From contig JACDOX010000165.1 in NCBI GenBank assembly GCA_014549065.1, positions 1,426,883 to 1,490,882 of the forward strand: DNA of 64,000 nucleotides, written 5' to 3'. Below the pieces are notes generated by a model. That model had not been told where the DNA came from. It saw only the letters and a program-made list of their open reading frames with translations, and did no database searches. Source of the stretch: Cardinalis cardinalis (Eukaryota; Chordata; Aves; Passeriformes; Cardinalidae). Shown piece by piece: positions 11,399-25,499 of the stretch (the first letter of the stretch is position 1; each line of letters opens with the position of its first letter). The position numbers were made by a program, and so were the translations under genes.

Positions 11399-14300
11399 TC
11401 TCTCTTTTCCTTCCTTCTCTCTTCATCCATGTCTAACTCAGCTGTTTTCATTCTCCATACAGAATGGGAATCCTCAGGGAAAATAACTCGAGTGTGTTCC
11501 CACCATCAGCAAAAGTTGCTGAAATGAACATGTAGCCACATGAGGCAGGATCAGCAGTAAATGACAATAAAGGCACGTTGAATACTCTGCTTCTGCAAGG
11601 CAATCTCAGATACCTTTGAGAAACCTTTAGAAAGTGGAGAGCCTTTAAGGAGATTTTAGTGTTTTTCTAATCAGACCTCAGTAAAGCACTGCAGACTCGA
11701 TACTTACAGTCAATTGCTTCATGTTTACTTTATAAAACAAACAGCAGCCAAGAACTGGTATCCTTAATTGTACCCTCACTAAAACCTGAAGAGGTAAATA
11801 AACACAAATCTAGAGATAACAAGCAGATGCCTGTCAGGTAGATTTGCACATGAACATAGACCTATAGAAACTGCTCAGCACAGAAGGGAAGAGCTGGAGA
11901 TTTTGTCAATGCTCCCTTTAATCAGGAGATTAATTAGCTGTGGTGGTCTCCTGCATGGGTGTGTGTTCCTGGCCATCTCCACCTGATGCTGTTTCCATAG
12001 CATCCCTTTGGTGACAGGTCCTGCAGAGGTGGGGAGAGACTGGAGTCAAGTGTGTGCTGGTACTATCACACATAAACATGATTTACTTAATCTTCAAATG
12101 TCAAAAGAAAATGTAGAAACGTCAGGCTTGGCTGGCAGTAGCAGTTGTATGTTGGACACTCGAAAATTAGAGATTCAGTAAGTACAAGATTATTATTTAG
12201 CCTTGTTTGCTCTTAGTATCTCCNTGCTCTTTTTCCAAGCACTTCTCTTTCCAACCAAGTGACAATTTGAACCATTTTTGTTCTGGTTCCAGGAAGTTTT
12301 AAGAACAAACTTCAAACTTTAGCTTCCAAGCAAGAAATGGGNCTTGGAATTTTTTTCCTGTAAACAAATTTGCAGACCAGTAGCAGGATAATCTTATTTA
12401 TAAGGACATAACAGAAAACGGAAGATGACATTTAAACATGTTTAGTGTCTGGGCAAATTTATAACATGAAAAAAATCACTTTGGCTTTCTTTGAAGTTCT
12501 TGCATTAAGACAGATGTTTACTACTGAGGGAATAAAAAAATGTGGAAGGGGAGATAGATGTGTTGGTTTTCCCCATCAAAAACACGACTGAAGGATATTT
12601 TTCATTTGGAAAGCAAACAAGAAAAAACCTCGACTTTGCAGGGTTGAGTAACCCTTGCTACCAGTTTCTGGCACTGTACTTGAATCTAAATGAGGAGTGA
12701 ACATTGCATTAGTTGCAGTAGTACCTCATTGGTCTGCCTGAAAGACAGTGCCCCACAAACATGCCGTGTCTATAAAGGAATGAAGTGCAGGGTNCTGGTG
12801 CCTTGCATGTCCTCAGGGGATGTGCCTGGACCCTCCCAGTGCAGGGACAGCAAAGTGCTGCTGGACTGCCCCATGCTGACACCACAGCCCCCAAACCCAT
12901 TCCNCCAGATTCCTCTGGCAGCAAACACTTCCTTTTCCTCTACCCATTTCATAAGGTGGCCCCTGCCCATCTGGAATCTGCTAATGAACAGAAGGATTTT
13001 GGTTTCCCTTTGGAATTGGATGGCACCTCTGGATCATCTGAGGGACCTGGCTNTGGTGATGTCCATTAGTGGGAGCTGGAACTCATCTTTCCTGATGATG
13101 TTCCTGCTCATCCCTGTGCATCTGGGAGGGTGCTGGGGTATTGGTCCTAATGGAGTTCCAAAGCACCTAAAGATCTGAAAATTAATTACATATTGGCTGG
13201 TTGGTTTAGCTCTTGTCTTTAGATTTCTGGTCCTTTGTACGCCTGAGACTGACCCGACAGGTTTCTTCTAGATCTTCTGGATCTTTTTATTTTTCATTTG
13301 GTACCACTGGATTGACTACAGGCATTCTTTTCATTTAAGACCATATAAATGAAGTCACTGCACAGCTCCTGGAAAGAGTCATGTATGTGGGAGAAAACCT
13401 ATTTTATTAAGTCTGTCATAAATTAAAGATATTTGTGCCTGTGACTACAGTTACATTTTTTTTTCTTCTTGTTCTCTTATGTGATTCTTTTATGTCAGAC
13501 AAGATGGTAATGTACATAAATTATATTTTATGTAGTCTGTCAAGATTCATAGCAGGTGGTTCTTTGTCTTACTACACCGTAGATAGAATGCTTTGAGATC
13601 AAAGCATATCTTACTGCACAGGAGGATGCCAAGAGACTCTCTCCTTCATGACAGGAGATAAATGATTCCAACATTTGAGCAAGGTGGCTGCCTTTACCTG
13701 GAAAATCAGAATTGGCGATGGTAATTAAAGAAACTGCTCATATAGAGACATCAATGCTTGAGTGTTATGAGCAGTCTGAGACTGCTGTGGGGAACAGGGA
13801 TGTTCATCAATTCATTACAGACTGGATGGGTAGAGCTGGCCTCCAGCTCTGCAGACCAGGCCATTAAAATAAGTGTGTTTGATTTACAACTGCACACAAT
13901 CTGAATTGCAATTTTACTATTGCAAAACTCCAGAAGAGATAAATTATGTTTTCTAATGACATCATTTTCTACAGGAAAGTACAGCATAAATGCAAATNAA
14001 GTGTTCTGTGAAAATGTAATAATCTCAGAAAAAATCACAACTCAAATCCTTAGAAAAACAAAGTCATCAAACCATGATATTGCATTTCTATATCAGAAGG
14101 CTTGATTTTAATTATTTTGAGAATTTCTGCTCTGAAGAAGCAAAACCATTTCGTTTGGACTTCATTATTTGATTCTCTTCATTCAGTAAACAATTGTGCC
14201 ATGGTACAACACATCTTACTGCATCANTCACAGAGCCCTGAGTGTTGCTGTGCTGCACCCAGCCAGAATCCTGCTCCACCCTGGCCAGCAGTGGATGCTG

Positions 14301-15514
14301 GAGGTGAGGAGCAGCCAAGCTCAGGGGAGGGCAGTTCCTGGGAGCAGCCTCATGGTTTGGAGCCTTTGCAGGATGCAGCACCAAGGTTGGTGCTTGTGCT
14401 GCATCCTGCCGTGGTGGCAAAGTCCTCCTGNCCTCAGCACTTTCTGAAGGGCTTGGGCACCACGACTTTTCACTGATGTGGAAGCTGCAGTCTGGATCTG
14501 GAAGCTGCAATTCACCCCCAGTAATGACAGGAGAGAGATTTGGGTGGAGAAAGGAGGACAGGGATTTCTCCTGCCTGTAAGCAGCTTTGGAAGACACAGT
14601 TCCAGAGATGCTGGCGTCTTGCCTGCACTACAGCTCCTTGTGCTCCACATGGTTGAATGGGCTTGATCTACTTCCAGTGTGGCCATGCAGCCTTAACTCC
14701 AACCTCAGAAGCTCCAGAAAGGTGAGTTTGCATGGCTGCTCACAGGTGGCAGATCTGAGGACAGGCAGCTCAGGCACGCAGGAGCTGCAGCTGTGCTAGC
14801 AGGGACCGAGGTGCGCTGACTGCGTGCGCAGCTCCCAGAGCCTTCATTGCACCATGGTCTGCTCTGTGGCATGAAAATGATTGGTCCCATTGGTTATGAG
14901 TGCATCTCTCTTTCAACAACTGATTTTGAAGAACTCTCATTTTTTAAGTGAGAACATCAAAAAACAAAAGAAAAAAAATTTTTACAGACTGATCATCCCT
15001 TTTCTGTATTCAACAACAGTGCAGTAAACTGGAGGTACATGCAGGTACCAAATTCCCAGTCTCCAAAGGGTTTTAGGGAGCTCAGAGCACAGCCATGATT
15101 CCTTCCCAAAATTACCATGAGAAATCAGCATCCTATAGCACTGTGTTTCAAGCACTGAAACAATGCAACAGCACCANCCCATTAATTGGATTTATTAGAT
15201 CAATAAGTATTGAAAATACCAAAATAGGTACAATCACTGTATGGCTGGAAGGGGACATTTAGTGTTGGTGTGAATTTAGGAGACTCAATGATGAAATTCA
15301 TGTTAAGCCTCCAGTTATGCAAACAAGTTAAGCCTGGCTGCTTAAACTTGCAGAGTGGCCTTTTGAAATGGAAGGGGTGACATCCAAAGCACCACTGCAG
15401 TCACTCCAAAGAGATGTTCCAGGCTGGTACAAGATTGTGACCTCAACCAAGGCTTACTGAAGCTGCAGCTACCCAGAGTCTCAGTGCAGCCAAAGGAAGG
15501 TAAAATTGAGGAGG
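11399..15514. other. Intergenic sequence, no gene recognised
   Basis: No gene is recognised. Open frames at 12690-13178 (+, 162 codons) and 14112-14597 (-, 161 codons) overlap competing frames, contain ambiguous codons and show no domain, so I regard them as chance. Confidence 0.45.
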
Positions 15515-15890
15515 GGATAAAGCGCCCACAACTACTTTGGGCAATATATTTTGATGCCTTATCACCCTCACAGCAAAGAATTCCCTCCTAATATATAATC
15601 TAAGCCTACCCTCTTTCAGTTTAAAGCCATNACCCCTTGTCCTATCCCTATATGCCCTTTTGAAAGTNNCTTTCCAGTTTAAATCTCTTTTCAATCACTG
15701 AAAAGCTGCAATAAGGTTGCCTTGGAGCTTTCTCTTCTTCAGGCTGAACAATCCCAATTCTCTCAGCCTTTTTCTCCTGTGAGAGGTGTTCCATCCCTGT
15801 AACCATCTTCATGTCCCTCCTCTGGACTCTCAATACNAGAGCCCTCCTGGGTGTGTCAGGTGTTGCATGTGCTGTCAGCTGTGTCCCAGA
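15515..15890 (-). mobile_element. CR1 LINE ORF2 C-terminal fragment
   Basis: The minus strand translates to a degraded CR1 ORF2 end: a GFKLKEGRLRLYIRREFF-like segment at about 15565-15630, followed by a degenerate RHWNxLP motif (here RHQNILP) nearer 15545. Rightward on the plus strand come the usual upstream CR1 blocks, including 'ttcaggctgaacaatcccaa' near 15740 and 'gaggtgttccatccctgtaa' near 15784. The conserved CR1 3' tail octamers are not seen at the left end, so both ends are missing. Confidence 0.8.
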
Positions 15891-18800
15891 ANCCATTCCC
15901 TCTGGGCAGAGAGGAAAACTTGCCCTGTTTCAAATAATGACTGTTCAAATAATGACTTAATTGTCCTTATTTGCAGGGAAGCAACATTTATTCCTGTGGA
16001 TGGNTGTGGAGTGTCTCCAGAGCTGAATTTCTCCCTGGACCACTGATTCTCACAGCAGCGTGCTCCAAACCTGACCCTGGGCTGGGGGTGCCAGGCCTGT
16101 GGAGATGNGGACATTGAGGTGTTTTTGTGCTCTCTTTTGCAGTTTAAAGAGTCCCCCAGCCATTTCTGCTGTTGTTCTGACCCACTGTGCTCACCCTGGA
16201 GGTGAGATCAAAGATGTGATATTTTAAAAATCTCTGACATTATCATGAACTCTCTCTTTCATTTGCCCTTATCTCCTTCAGTAAGGAACAGTCCTGAGCC
16301 CTTTCTTCTCTTCCCTTCTGCTGCCTGCAACTTTTCTCTCAGTGCTCATAACTCTGTCAGATCCTTGTCAGCCTGTGCAGCTCTGTCCAGCTGAAAATTG
16401 ATTATTGCCATTTGCCTATGGGCTGTCTGTCCTTTTATCTGGCCCCACAGCATTTTTCATGGCTCCTGTAAATAAGCCCCTTGCCTCTANTGGTGCTGTC
16501 ACCATCCTCCTTTCCCATGCTGTGCACCACAGATTCGTGTGGATTCTTTCCCACAAAAAGTGATCTGTTGTTACTCTTTTCCCAAATGCTGGGCTCAGCT
16601 GTGGCTTGCCAAGGTATGTACACAGTATGTGGTTTTCAGTGTCTCCCACTGCAACAGACTTGGATTTGCCTCCCATTTCAGGGCTCTTTTCAGTCTCTGT
16701 GCAGCTTTGAATCAGCCTCAGCCTGTTCTGGTTGACTTCCTTTGCTTGGGAAATCCTGGTTCCTTGCTCCAGANTTAATTCTGCCTCTTGCAGTAGCCTC
16801 CAAGGTCTAACCCAGGCAGTAATTCCAAGAGAGGCTCTTGCCAGGGGTGTGTTCCTGAAGCTCCTGGAGCTGNGCTGCAGCTTTGGCTCTGCTAAGTGAG
16901 GGCAAACTTTCCTGTTTCTAGCCTCTGTTTGACAACCTCTTATTTATCTTTTTAGCTTTCAGATGAAGGACAGGATTCCCATTTCNACAATGATTCCTTT
17001 GCCCAGCAGAACTGAAGGTTATTTGGAACCACCAATGGTGGAGGTTTCTCCTGCCTCCTCTGCCTTTGTCTTGCAAGCTCTCNCAGTCTTTCCCATGATC
17101 ACTCTCAGTACACCACAGTTTACACACCACAGTTTATACCCTATTCTAGTATCCTTTCCAACTCCAGCATGCTTCAGCCCTGCCAGGACTTTTTGCACCT
17201 CTGGTCTCACACAAAGATTATTTTCTCAGTTTGTTTTGTTCCTGAGGCTGGATGCTGATGTTCTTGCTACTCCCTCCCTCTCCAAAAAATCCTCCTGTTG
17301 TCTCACTTATCACAGCCCAAGGAGCAGCCCAAGGAGGACGGCGGATGCTTTGGCTTTCCATCACCTGTCACCTCTCTGTGCCCCAGGAANTTGACCAGCT
17401 GTGGAGAGTGACTGGCTTTTCTTCTGGGGTCCTTGGTCACACACAGCACTGGGGCTGCAGAGCATCTCTCCTTGTAGAAAGAAATCCAAATCCTTCTTTT
17501 CTAAAGGTAATAATGAGGCAGTGGTTTTAAGTGCTTTTCCCAAGCTCAAAGGTACTTAAATTTATAACTGTATGAGTCTTGAATCTCTTTCTTTACCTGA
17601 AGTCTGCCTCTGATTTACACTTGCAGTTTAAGGTGTATTCTATATTAGAAAGATATTTCTGCTTCTATTCAGAAAAAAACAAAATCATTAAAAATTGCAT
17701 AACATGCCAAAGCTTTACTCACACCAAAATCCATAACAAGGTCTATTNAATTCCTTATTCTAGGCTAATGTTATGGTGTAATAATTGAGTTCATATGTCC
17801 TTTTAGACTGAATAAAGGGCAGTACCCTGAGGAACTTCAGAGAGCTTCACCTCTGCTGTGGGCACCAAGAGGCAGAGCACCCCCCTGCCAAGGACCAGGC
17901 AGGGCTGGCACCACATTTGCCCCTGGTGGAAGGTCACAGCTTACAGCAAAAGCCACAGAGCATGGCTGGCTCTCATTAGAGAGGATCCAGCCCCTGGGCT
18001 GTCTCATTCCTTTGGCTGAATTGCATCATTCTGCAATTTTGGTATCTGCCAGCGTGGGCCCAATATTGCCTTGAGGCCAGGTCCTCATGCCCATGTGTGA
18101 GCACATCCTTGTGGCTCTGCTCCCACCTCCTCCAGGAGTTCCTCCAGGATCACAGGGACTTGTGTGTGCAAACCTGGACACCAGCATGGATTTCAGTGCA
18201 ATTAGTGCTAAAAAGGGACTCATTTCTGGCTCTGAATTGGCCAAAATGACCAAATGTCTGAAGAGCTACCTGCAAAGAGGTATTAAAATGCACAGGTTTG
18301 CAGCTGGGGGAGCAGTCTGAGCATCTGACCATTCCACTGTAATGACTTTTGTCCTAATAATAACTTAAATGGTTTCCTAAACATTAACTTGAACTTGCTC
18401 AAGGGAATGGCCTTTCTTATAATAATTTTGCATGAAGTACAGCATGAACGTTGGAGGGTAACTGGAGTTAATGTCAATTATGAATCACCAATTTCCTGCT
18501 CTAAATAGCATTTCTTCTCAGAAACTTCCCATATGATGAGTTGCCCTGCAGATTTAACCCAAACTGGCTAGCTGAGACTGAATTTCATTTAGTGCCTCCT
18601 TTTAAAACATGAAGTGTTGCACAGGGAGTGGCCACACAAACCTGAGTCACAGACAAATGAATTCACTTTAATTTTTCATAGTACATAGCATAGAAAAACA
18701 TCTTCTCCACTTTGCTTATTGCCTTTTTACTGCAAGAAAAGAATATTGTGTGGGTATTGGCAGGAGGCTGCAATAAAATAAGGTTGCTATTGTTAGTAGC

Positions 18801-21800
18801 TAGCTGTGTCTTGCCAGGTCAGTTTTACAGCTCCAAGCAAATTTATGGGTAGTTTTTTTGTCATTATGGAAATGTTGTTCAAACCACAACCATAACTTAA
18901 TTTTATCCTGAGGAAGGCAATGATGCTTTTCTCAATTGAGTGGAGATGTTCCTGCTACCTTGGAGTTTTCTCCATCTTGTGCAAAGCATCCTAGAAATGC
19001 AGCTGCATTTTGATGGTCAATGACATGCAAGACTCAAGGGAGCCCTCAGGATCTGACCCTTGCTGAGGGAAGCTACTTCAAACCACATTTAGAATCCTTA
19101 ACCTCCAGTTTGTATGAATGCAAAACTTCCAGCTGTGCCACTGGGTGCTGTTTAGGACTTTCTGACAAACTCAGAGCTCTTGAGAAACACCGAGGGCAGG
19201 AATCAGCAGAAATGTTATTGTTTGTGGTTTGGGATAGTGGAGTAGAGAGATCAGTNTTGATGGCCAAGGTGCACCACACATCACCCACGTGGGGACGTGG
19301 AGATGCAAACACTGGGGAAATTTCCACATGCAAGCTTCCACATTCTTTGGTGCTCTGATAAACATCTGGCATATCACAAGTTTTCACAGAGAGATCCTTT
19401 CTCTCTCTGTCAGGTGGAAGACATACGCTGCAAATTGCTCACTGCACATCAGGTGTCATTATCCCACAGTGTTTGATGCAAAACTTTCCCTGCAGCCTTG
19501 GGAAAAGGTGTGATATTGAACNCTGACCTGTGTGCAACTGTGGATTGTTAGCTGGTAGGTGAGGCATCTACTGCACATGCTTATAAATTAATTTGAAACA
19601 ACCTTGAAGGTGGAATTCCTCTGCCCGAACCAAGGTGTTCAACAGCCNGGTGACTGAGTCAAGCTGACTCTTGGCTCCTTTTGTTATTAATAGAGATAAA
19701 CAGANACTGCCAAAAGGGAGCTCCACCTCCCATCAGGAGCAAATGAGCAGCCCTTCAGGCAGTGCCTGTTTGTGGTTTCCACTGACAGAGAGAGGAGCAG
19801 CTGCCTTCAGGAAGGGTGGAAAAACCTCTCAAGTGTTTGCAGAACTGTTGGTCCATGTTGTTGAAATTCAGCAGCTTTCCTCTTTCTCCATTAGGCATAA
19901 AATATTGGCAAAGGACACCAGAGAGGTGCAGCCAGGAGCTCCAAAGGGGATGGGNACAAGGATCAGGGTGGCAGTCTCTTCTAGGGAAAAGGCATTNCAC
20001 CTTTCAGCAGCCTGAAGGTAGAACAGATGTTTTTACTCTCTTATTTACAAGTTTCTTGCAGAATTGAGTTNCTTTTTGTCTCTCAGCCCTGATGTTAGTG
20101 TCTCCTTTCAGCTTTTCATCCAGCTGCTCAAATTAAATCAATTTAACANCAAGGCTGAGATCTCACAGAGAAAACTAAGTTTCTGGACAATTTCTTGGAC
20201 ATGTGAGGGTGTGTGGTGCTTGGGCAGGAATGTTGTATCCTGTTGCTGTCCTGCAGAGGGAAACCAAACCACAATTTGCNGCCTGAGGAGGCAAGAAGCC
20301 ACAGGATGTGTTTGCTGTTCAGTGAGGGTGTGCTGCTCCTTGCTCAGCCAGCAGTCTTGCAGGGGCTTTAAAAGCTGTTGAAAAAAATTGTGGGAGTGAG
20401 CAAAGGTCAAAGAGNTTCAATCCACATTATCAAGAGATGTGGGGATCAAGGAGCTGATGGTTGTGTTGGGGAAAACCTGAGTGGGTAACCATGAGGGACA
20501 CAGGGAAAAAATATGTAGGAATCCAGGTTTCTTCACTTGTCCTGTACAAATTGTCCATCAGGNCTCCTGGTGAGTGCAGGGCAGCCTGGCTCAGCCTTTG
20601 TGTGCCTGAACCACTCATGAAAACCTTCCCAAGCCACAGCATCCTCTCCCCCAGCCATGGCCATGACCTTGTTCATCCAGGATCTGCCCTGGCACCCTGT
20701 TTGCATTGTCAGGCTCTCAGCTGGTCTTTTTNAAGCACTGATAGTCCCCAGTAATCTGTGCCTCGAGGAGGTGACCCCACCTGGCCAACAGCTTCTCCCT
20801 GCTGGGGGAGCCAGGGGACACCAACTTCTGGTCCTCCTGCAGCTGCATGTTCATGTCAGCCTAAAGGCCAAGTATTATCCACAGGCAATACTTGTCTTTC
20901 TGCTTAAAATTAATAAGCATATAATTTAGACTAATTTTCACAGACTTCTCCATAGCAGCCTTATCCCCAGATGACAGGAGCCTTGCTGCAATAACTGTAT
21001 TTTTGTAAATTACTGAATAAACACTTCCATTTACTGTTTCTTAACAGCACACATTCATTAATACATACAAACATTGAAAGAAGAGACCCATTTAGTTTAC
21101 AGAAGATTATGTGTNTTTAGGTATTTAAATATCCTTGCATAACAAATCTGAGATAAAGCACCATGGGGAGAAAGATGAAAAGCTTTGAGTGTCTAAACAG
21201 ATTTCTGTGCCACCTGCTCNTTCATTGCTGTAAGTGGTTATGTAGTTTTATTTATTGGGAAAATTATTTGCTCAATATTTATTTTTATTATTAAAATTAT
21301 AGAAAAAAACTTCCTCTAAGAATTCTGAGTACCTCTTACAAAGTATAAATTCATTATATAAGTATTACATTTTTTGTTGCTGCAGATTGCCATTACAATG
21401 CTTTCAGTTCCTCCTACATTCACAACTATGAGAGGAATACTGATGGCCAATCCCCAGATATAAACNCTCCTTCATCAATTCAATAATGGAACAAAGCATG
21501 GCCTTTCCCTGAACTGCATTCCTGAGCATCCCACTCCCTCCAACTGCTTCCAGCAAAGGGTGCAATGTTTATGTCACTCTGTGTGAATGTGTATCTACAT
21601 TTAAANGTTGTCCTTGTGTTTGTGCTCCTTTCCTGGTCTTTGCAGACACGACCAGCACAGATACCAAGCAATGCCTGTTCTGACAGGATGTTTGATGATT
21701 TTGAGGTCTGTTACCTGCTGTCTCAGAAAGTCAAAATTGACTGAGGGAGAATACAAAGTGGCAGCGCTGGAAAATCCTTAAGATGAAAATGAAATATTGA

Positions 21801-24795
21801 GTTTTCTGCTCAAGTCTGAATGCATTTCACAACACATGCATGATGGAGAGGTGAAATCCTGCTCCATTGAAAAAGGAACATGGGTTTGATGATGCCAACA
21901 GGGCAAANATTTGGGTCCCATTGAACTGCAGCCAATGGTAGCCCGATGCTTTTCTGAGGATGAACATGAGTTTTGTAGGTCATATAGTGGTGGTGGAATA
22001 AAGAATAGGGTTGCAGGTCTCCAGTGCACTTTATGGGGACTGAACTAGGGAGGTTGGTNGAACTCTGTGAAGTAGTGGATATCCATCTCTTCAAAATTAC
22101 ATCCTGAGATTACAAGGGATTTATCTCACTTGATTCTCTCTTAAAAAAAAACAAAAAAACCCCAAGCATATATTTAGTTCAACTGAATCAGCAGACTATG
22201 TTCACAGAGAGAAAAACTGCTATTGATGTCAATCTAAATTGGGCCTGTACTGAAAGTAATTTGGAATGGAAACTCTACATTTGCTTCTGGAAGAGCCTAA
22301 ATTTAGTTTTCAGGCCAATACTTCTAAGTGAGATAAGCCTCTTTTGAAGGGAACTCAGATCAGAACTGATGGGAGCAGAATACCTTAAATCTTCTGGAAA
22401 TATTATCTGATATCTGGGGTCATCTCAGATGTCTAGTGGTCTTTGAAAACTGAGCTCTGAGCTCCTGTTCTTTCTGCTTTTATTTGTTTCTTCAAAATGT
22501 CTGGTTTTATGGGTGGGATTAAGGCACGGCTTTTGAGAGAGGCTAAAGATTTATGAGCAGCCATGAAAAAGTTATGGACCACAGTGTTCTTGAGTTGGGA
22601 GGAGGCTACATTAAATGTTTCTACTTTTGAGCTTGTGATCATGTGCAAGTTCATTCAGAAGGCCACAAATGAGAGTGTCAGTTTATAAGTCACCAAGCTG
22701 TGCAGTCAATTAATTGCTGATTAACTTCCACTGGCTGCCAAACAGAGTCTGGAAGCTGAAGATAAAAAAATTGCAAGTCACTTTTGCTGATATTCCTGTG
22801 CTAAGGATTTGTGTTGTGGTAGCAAACTGCTGAGCACTACATCTCAAAAATGCCACTGTTTGAGGAATGGTTGGTAATTGTTTAGTATGCTTAGCACCCA
22901 ACAAAAAAAAAAAACAAAAACAAAACAGATGTTTTCACCTGCAGATGACGCAAAGATAAGAAGCCTAAGTGGTGCCAGAAAAGACCCCTGAAGTACCATT
23001 TTCAGTGAGGACCATGAGCAGGATATCTACTGTCTCCTGGAGGATTTCATCCAGAAGCTACTTTGTCTTGCACATGGGAGGTTCTTAGTGAAAGAAACCA
23101 GGGTATTTAAATCACTTTCTTGCCAGTGGAAAAAGACAGACAGCACAGCAGTACAACGACCAATAGCCTTCATTTTAAAGGAGGGTGTTGGCTAAATTAA
23201 AGAAGGTTTCTGTGTGTGCTCTCTCTGTTTAAGGTGAGAGCTGTGCCAGAGCAGCAGTCTCAGCCTGTGGTTACAGTGAGGTGAAGGTGCTGCTGAGCTT
23301 TGCCACCACCCACCCTGGGTGACCTCAGTGGCATCTGTGAGGAAACAGAGAGCTGGGACACATTTGGTCAGGGAGAGAAGCACAAGATTGACTCAAGAGG
23401 CAAAACTATGTAAACACTGAATATGAAGGGAGAAATGTGCAGCAAAACTGACATCCTAAGAATTGTGGTCCTAAGTGGGTTGTTTGTCTATCCCACCAGT
23501 CAAACCTGGCTGTGCAGCAAAGCAAGCCCAAGAAAGTCTCCTTTATTGTTTCCATGATGCTTACTCATCTAAAAGCCATCCCCCTTTTAGATTATTCTAT
23601 TTTAAGGCATAATTCCCATCTGGTCTTTGATCTTATACCACATAAGACATTTAGCTAATAACATCATCCATCAAATACCAACTTGCCTTTAGAGTTCAAA
23701 CACAATTGACACAGAGCCCTGTCCATCTGCTGGCCAGAACAGATCCAGCTTGTGAATGGCCAGCTATGTTGCCTATTTTTTAATTNGCCAGCTTAGGTCT
23801 GTGCTTCACACAATCCTGCAGGATGACTAGGGGCCACTCCACAGGGAAGTGAAGCACCCTCCTCTGCAGAGAACAGGGTTTGGTGCATCCAGAGCTGAGA
23901 TGTGTTTGTTGTAAGAGGGGTTTTCCAGTGGATGGAGCTTGCCTTCAGCCTCTCAGGGCTTTTTTTTTTTTTTTGGCATACACCCATAATATTTTATAAA
24001 ATATTTTAAGGATAATTTCTTTCAAACTTGGCCTTCTTCAGAGAAAAGTGTGTAAAGTAGAAATAGAATGTTTTCTTCTCTGAGTAAAATTCTGAGTTTA
24101 TTTGACAGAAACTTCAGAAATTCAGGGCAGGTTATTGGAAGCAGGGGAATTGCAGGTTTGCAGAGAGGTATTTATACAGAAAATGCTTGCCTGCTTACCC
24201 AACTGGAGAGCCAGGGAATGTCAGATGATTTAGTTGACCAATTGTAGTGAAGCAGCATATCTTGAATTAAGGATATCTGAGATCAATCACTGTTTAAAAA
24301 AGCCTAAGAAAAACTGGTCAGAAAAAAAAAGGAGATTAATGAGTAATCCAGGGAGCAGGTAGTTTTTCTATGGATATTTTCCAAGTGCAAACAGTTATCA
24401 AATTCTTTAAATCATTACTGTCAGATTCTTCACTTAGCTCCATTACCTTGCTTCTCNGTGGTTTGCTTTATCTTGCACATGGTCCATTTGTTTAGGAAGG
24501 AATTTGATTCAGGATTTATATTCAGGATTTATATTCCACTGGTTTACANACGGCACAGCCCCCTTATCTCCAGATCTGAAACAATAACAGCAATTAAAAA
24601 AGCGCCTACATTTCCTTCTATTTCCTGGCTTGCCAATTATAAGAAGTCCCTGCAGAAGGGAGCTTGGCTGGTGGTGTTTTGTGATTTCTCAGATAACAAG
24701 TGCTTCACATTTCTGTGGAATTCCCATTTGCCAGCGAGCTGCTGCTGCTGCCCTGATTGATATATGACTGCAATGGCACTTTTCCATTTGACATT
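15891..24795. other. Long gene-free flank upstream of the NDP promoter
   Basis: Nearly 9 kb with no coding region I can support. Short open frames occur throughout but none shows a domain or a clear splice-bounded exon. AT-rich segments dominate at 20900-21450 and 22100-22300. Candidate distal regulatory elements for NDP could lie here, but nothing in a single sequence identifies them. Confidence 0.4.
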
Positions 24796-24829
24796 CCCCC
24801 TCTCTCCCTCTCTCTCCCTCTCTCTCTTC
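24796..24829. repeat. CT-rich tract upstream of the candidate NDP TATA box
   Basis: An interrupted CT repeat of about 34 bases ends some 32 bases before the TATA box at 24861. A CT dinucleotide repeat has been described in the 5' non-coding region of human NDP; whether this tract corresponds to it cannot be decided from the sequence alone. Confidence 0.85.
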
Positions 24830-24860
24830 AACAACAGCCCTAACTTTTGTGTGTTGCAAA

Positions 24861-24869
24861 TATAAAAGG
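24861..24869 (+). promoter_or_regulatory. NDP: Candidate NDP TATA box
   Basis: TATAAAAGG is a near-consensus TATA element. It lies about 30 bases before a short purine-rich segment that ends in an AAG|GTAAGC splice donor at 24978/24979. It is on the same strand as NDP and 10.7 kb upstream of the exon 2 acceptor, a spacing comparable to the mammalian first intron. Assignment to NDP is inferred from position and strand. Confidence 0.6.
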
Positions 24870-24890
24870 CAAGCCATGTGACGGAGGGAC

Positions 24891-24978
24891 AGAAGAACAA
24901 AAGCGTTTGGGAGTAACAGGACCTCTCTCAGCTCTCTGAAGGGTTTGAGGGAAGGAAGGAGTGGTGCATTTTCCAAAG
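24891..24978 (+). other. NDP: Candidate NDP exon 1 (non-coding)
   Basis: Mammalian NDP has a non-coding first exon, a first intron of over 10 kb, and coding exons 2 and 3. Here a segment of about 88 bases begins about 30 bases after the TATA box and ends at a consensus splice donor (ccaaag|gtaagc, GT at 24979-24980). It contains no ATG followed by a long frame, as expected for 5' UTR. The start is only an estimate from TATA spacing. The human exon is longer than this segment, so initiation may occur further upstream, or this may be a different transcript. RNA evidence is needed to settle it. Confidence 0.5.
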
Positions 24979-25499
24979 GTAAGCATGCAAAAAAGAGATT
25001 CCTACAGATTTTGAGTATTATACAGACTTAAACTGTGTGCTTAATCTCTTTATCTGGCAAAGACGTTCTCCNTGTACCGTTTTTTAAATTAAACTGTGTT
25101 TAAATGGAATCAACACAGCTCTAGTCCCCATGTCTCCTTATTCTTGTGTCTTTATCTCCTGTCTGAAGGCTGCCTGTATGTGGTCAAATAGCTGGCCCAG
25201 GGTGCTTCTGAGCAGCTTGGTTAAACACCTATTCNTGCGGGCATGCTGGGCTCCAGCCTGCACCTCAGTGCTGGCCACGGCTTGTGGCTCTGGGGTGAGT
25301 GGATGTGCAGGGCTCAGCCCTGGAATCACCGGGAGAGCGCCGGGATCGCCAGCACCCCCTTTGTCCCGCTACAATAGGGCTCTATGAACACGGGCAAGCC
25401 TGCTGCTTTAAAGCTGGACTGTTTACTTCCACCACCACTTACGCCTGCTGTTCTCTTGCCAGTCGTCTGCTGGAGCGCCCAGAATAATCTGAAACAACA

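Noticed and set aside
11155..11527. Several open frames across the CTTT array and gap
   Set aside because: They exist only because the tetranucleotide repeat and the N run contain no stops.
12690..13178. 162-codon plus-strand open frame
   Set aside because: Competing open frames on both strands and no domain; likely chance in a moderately GC-rich patch.
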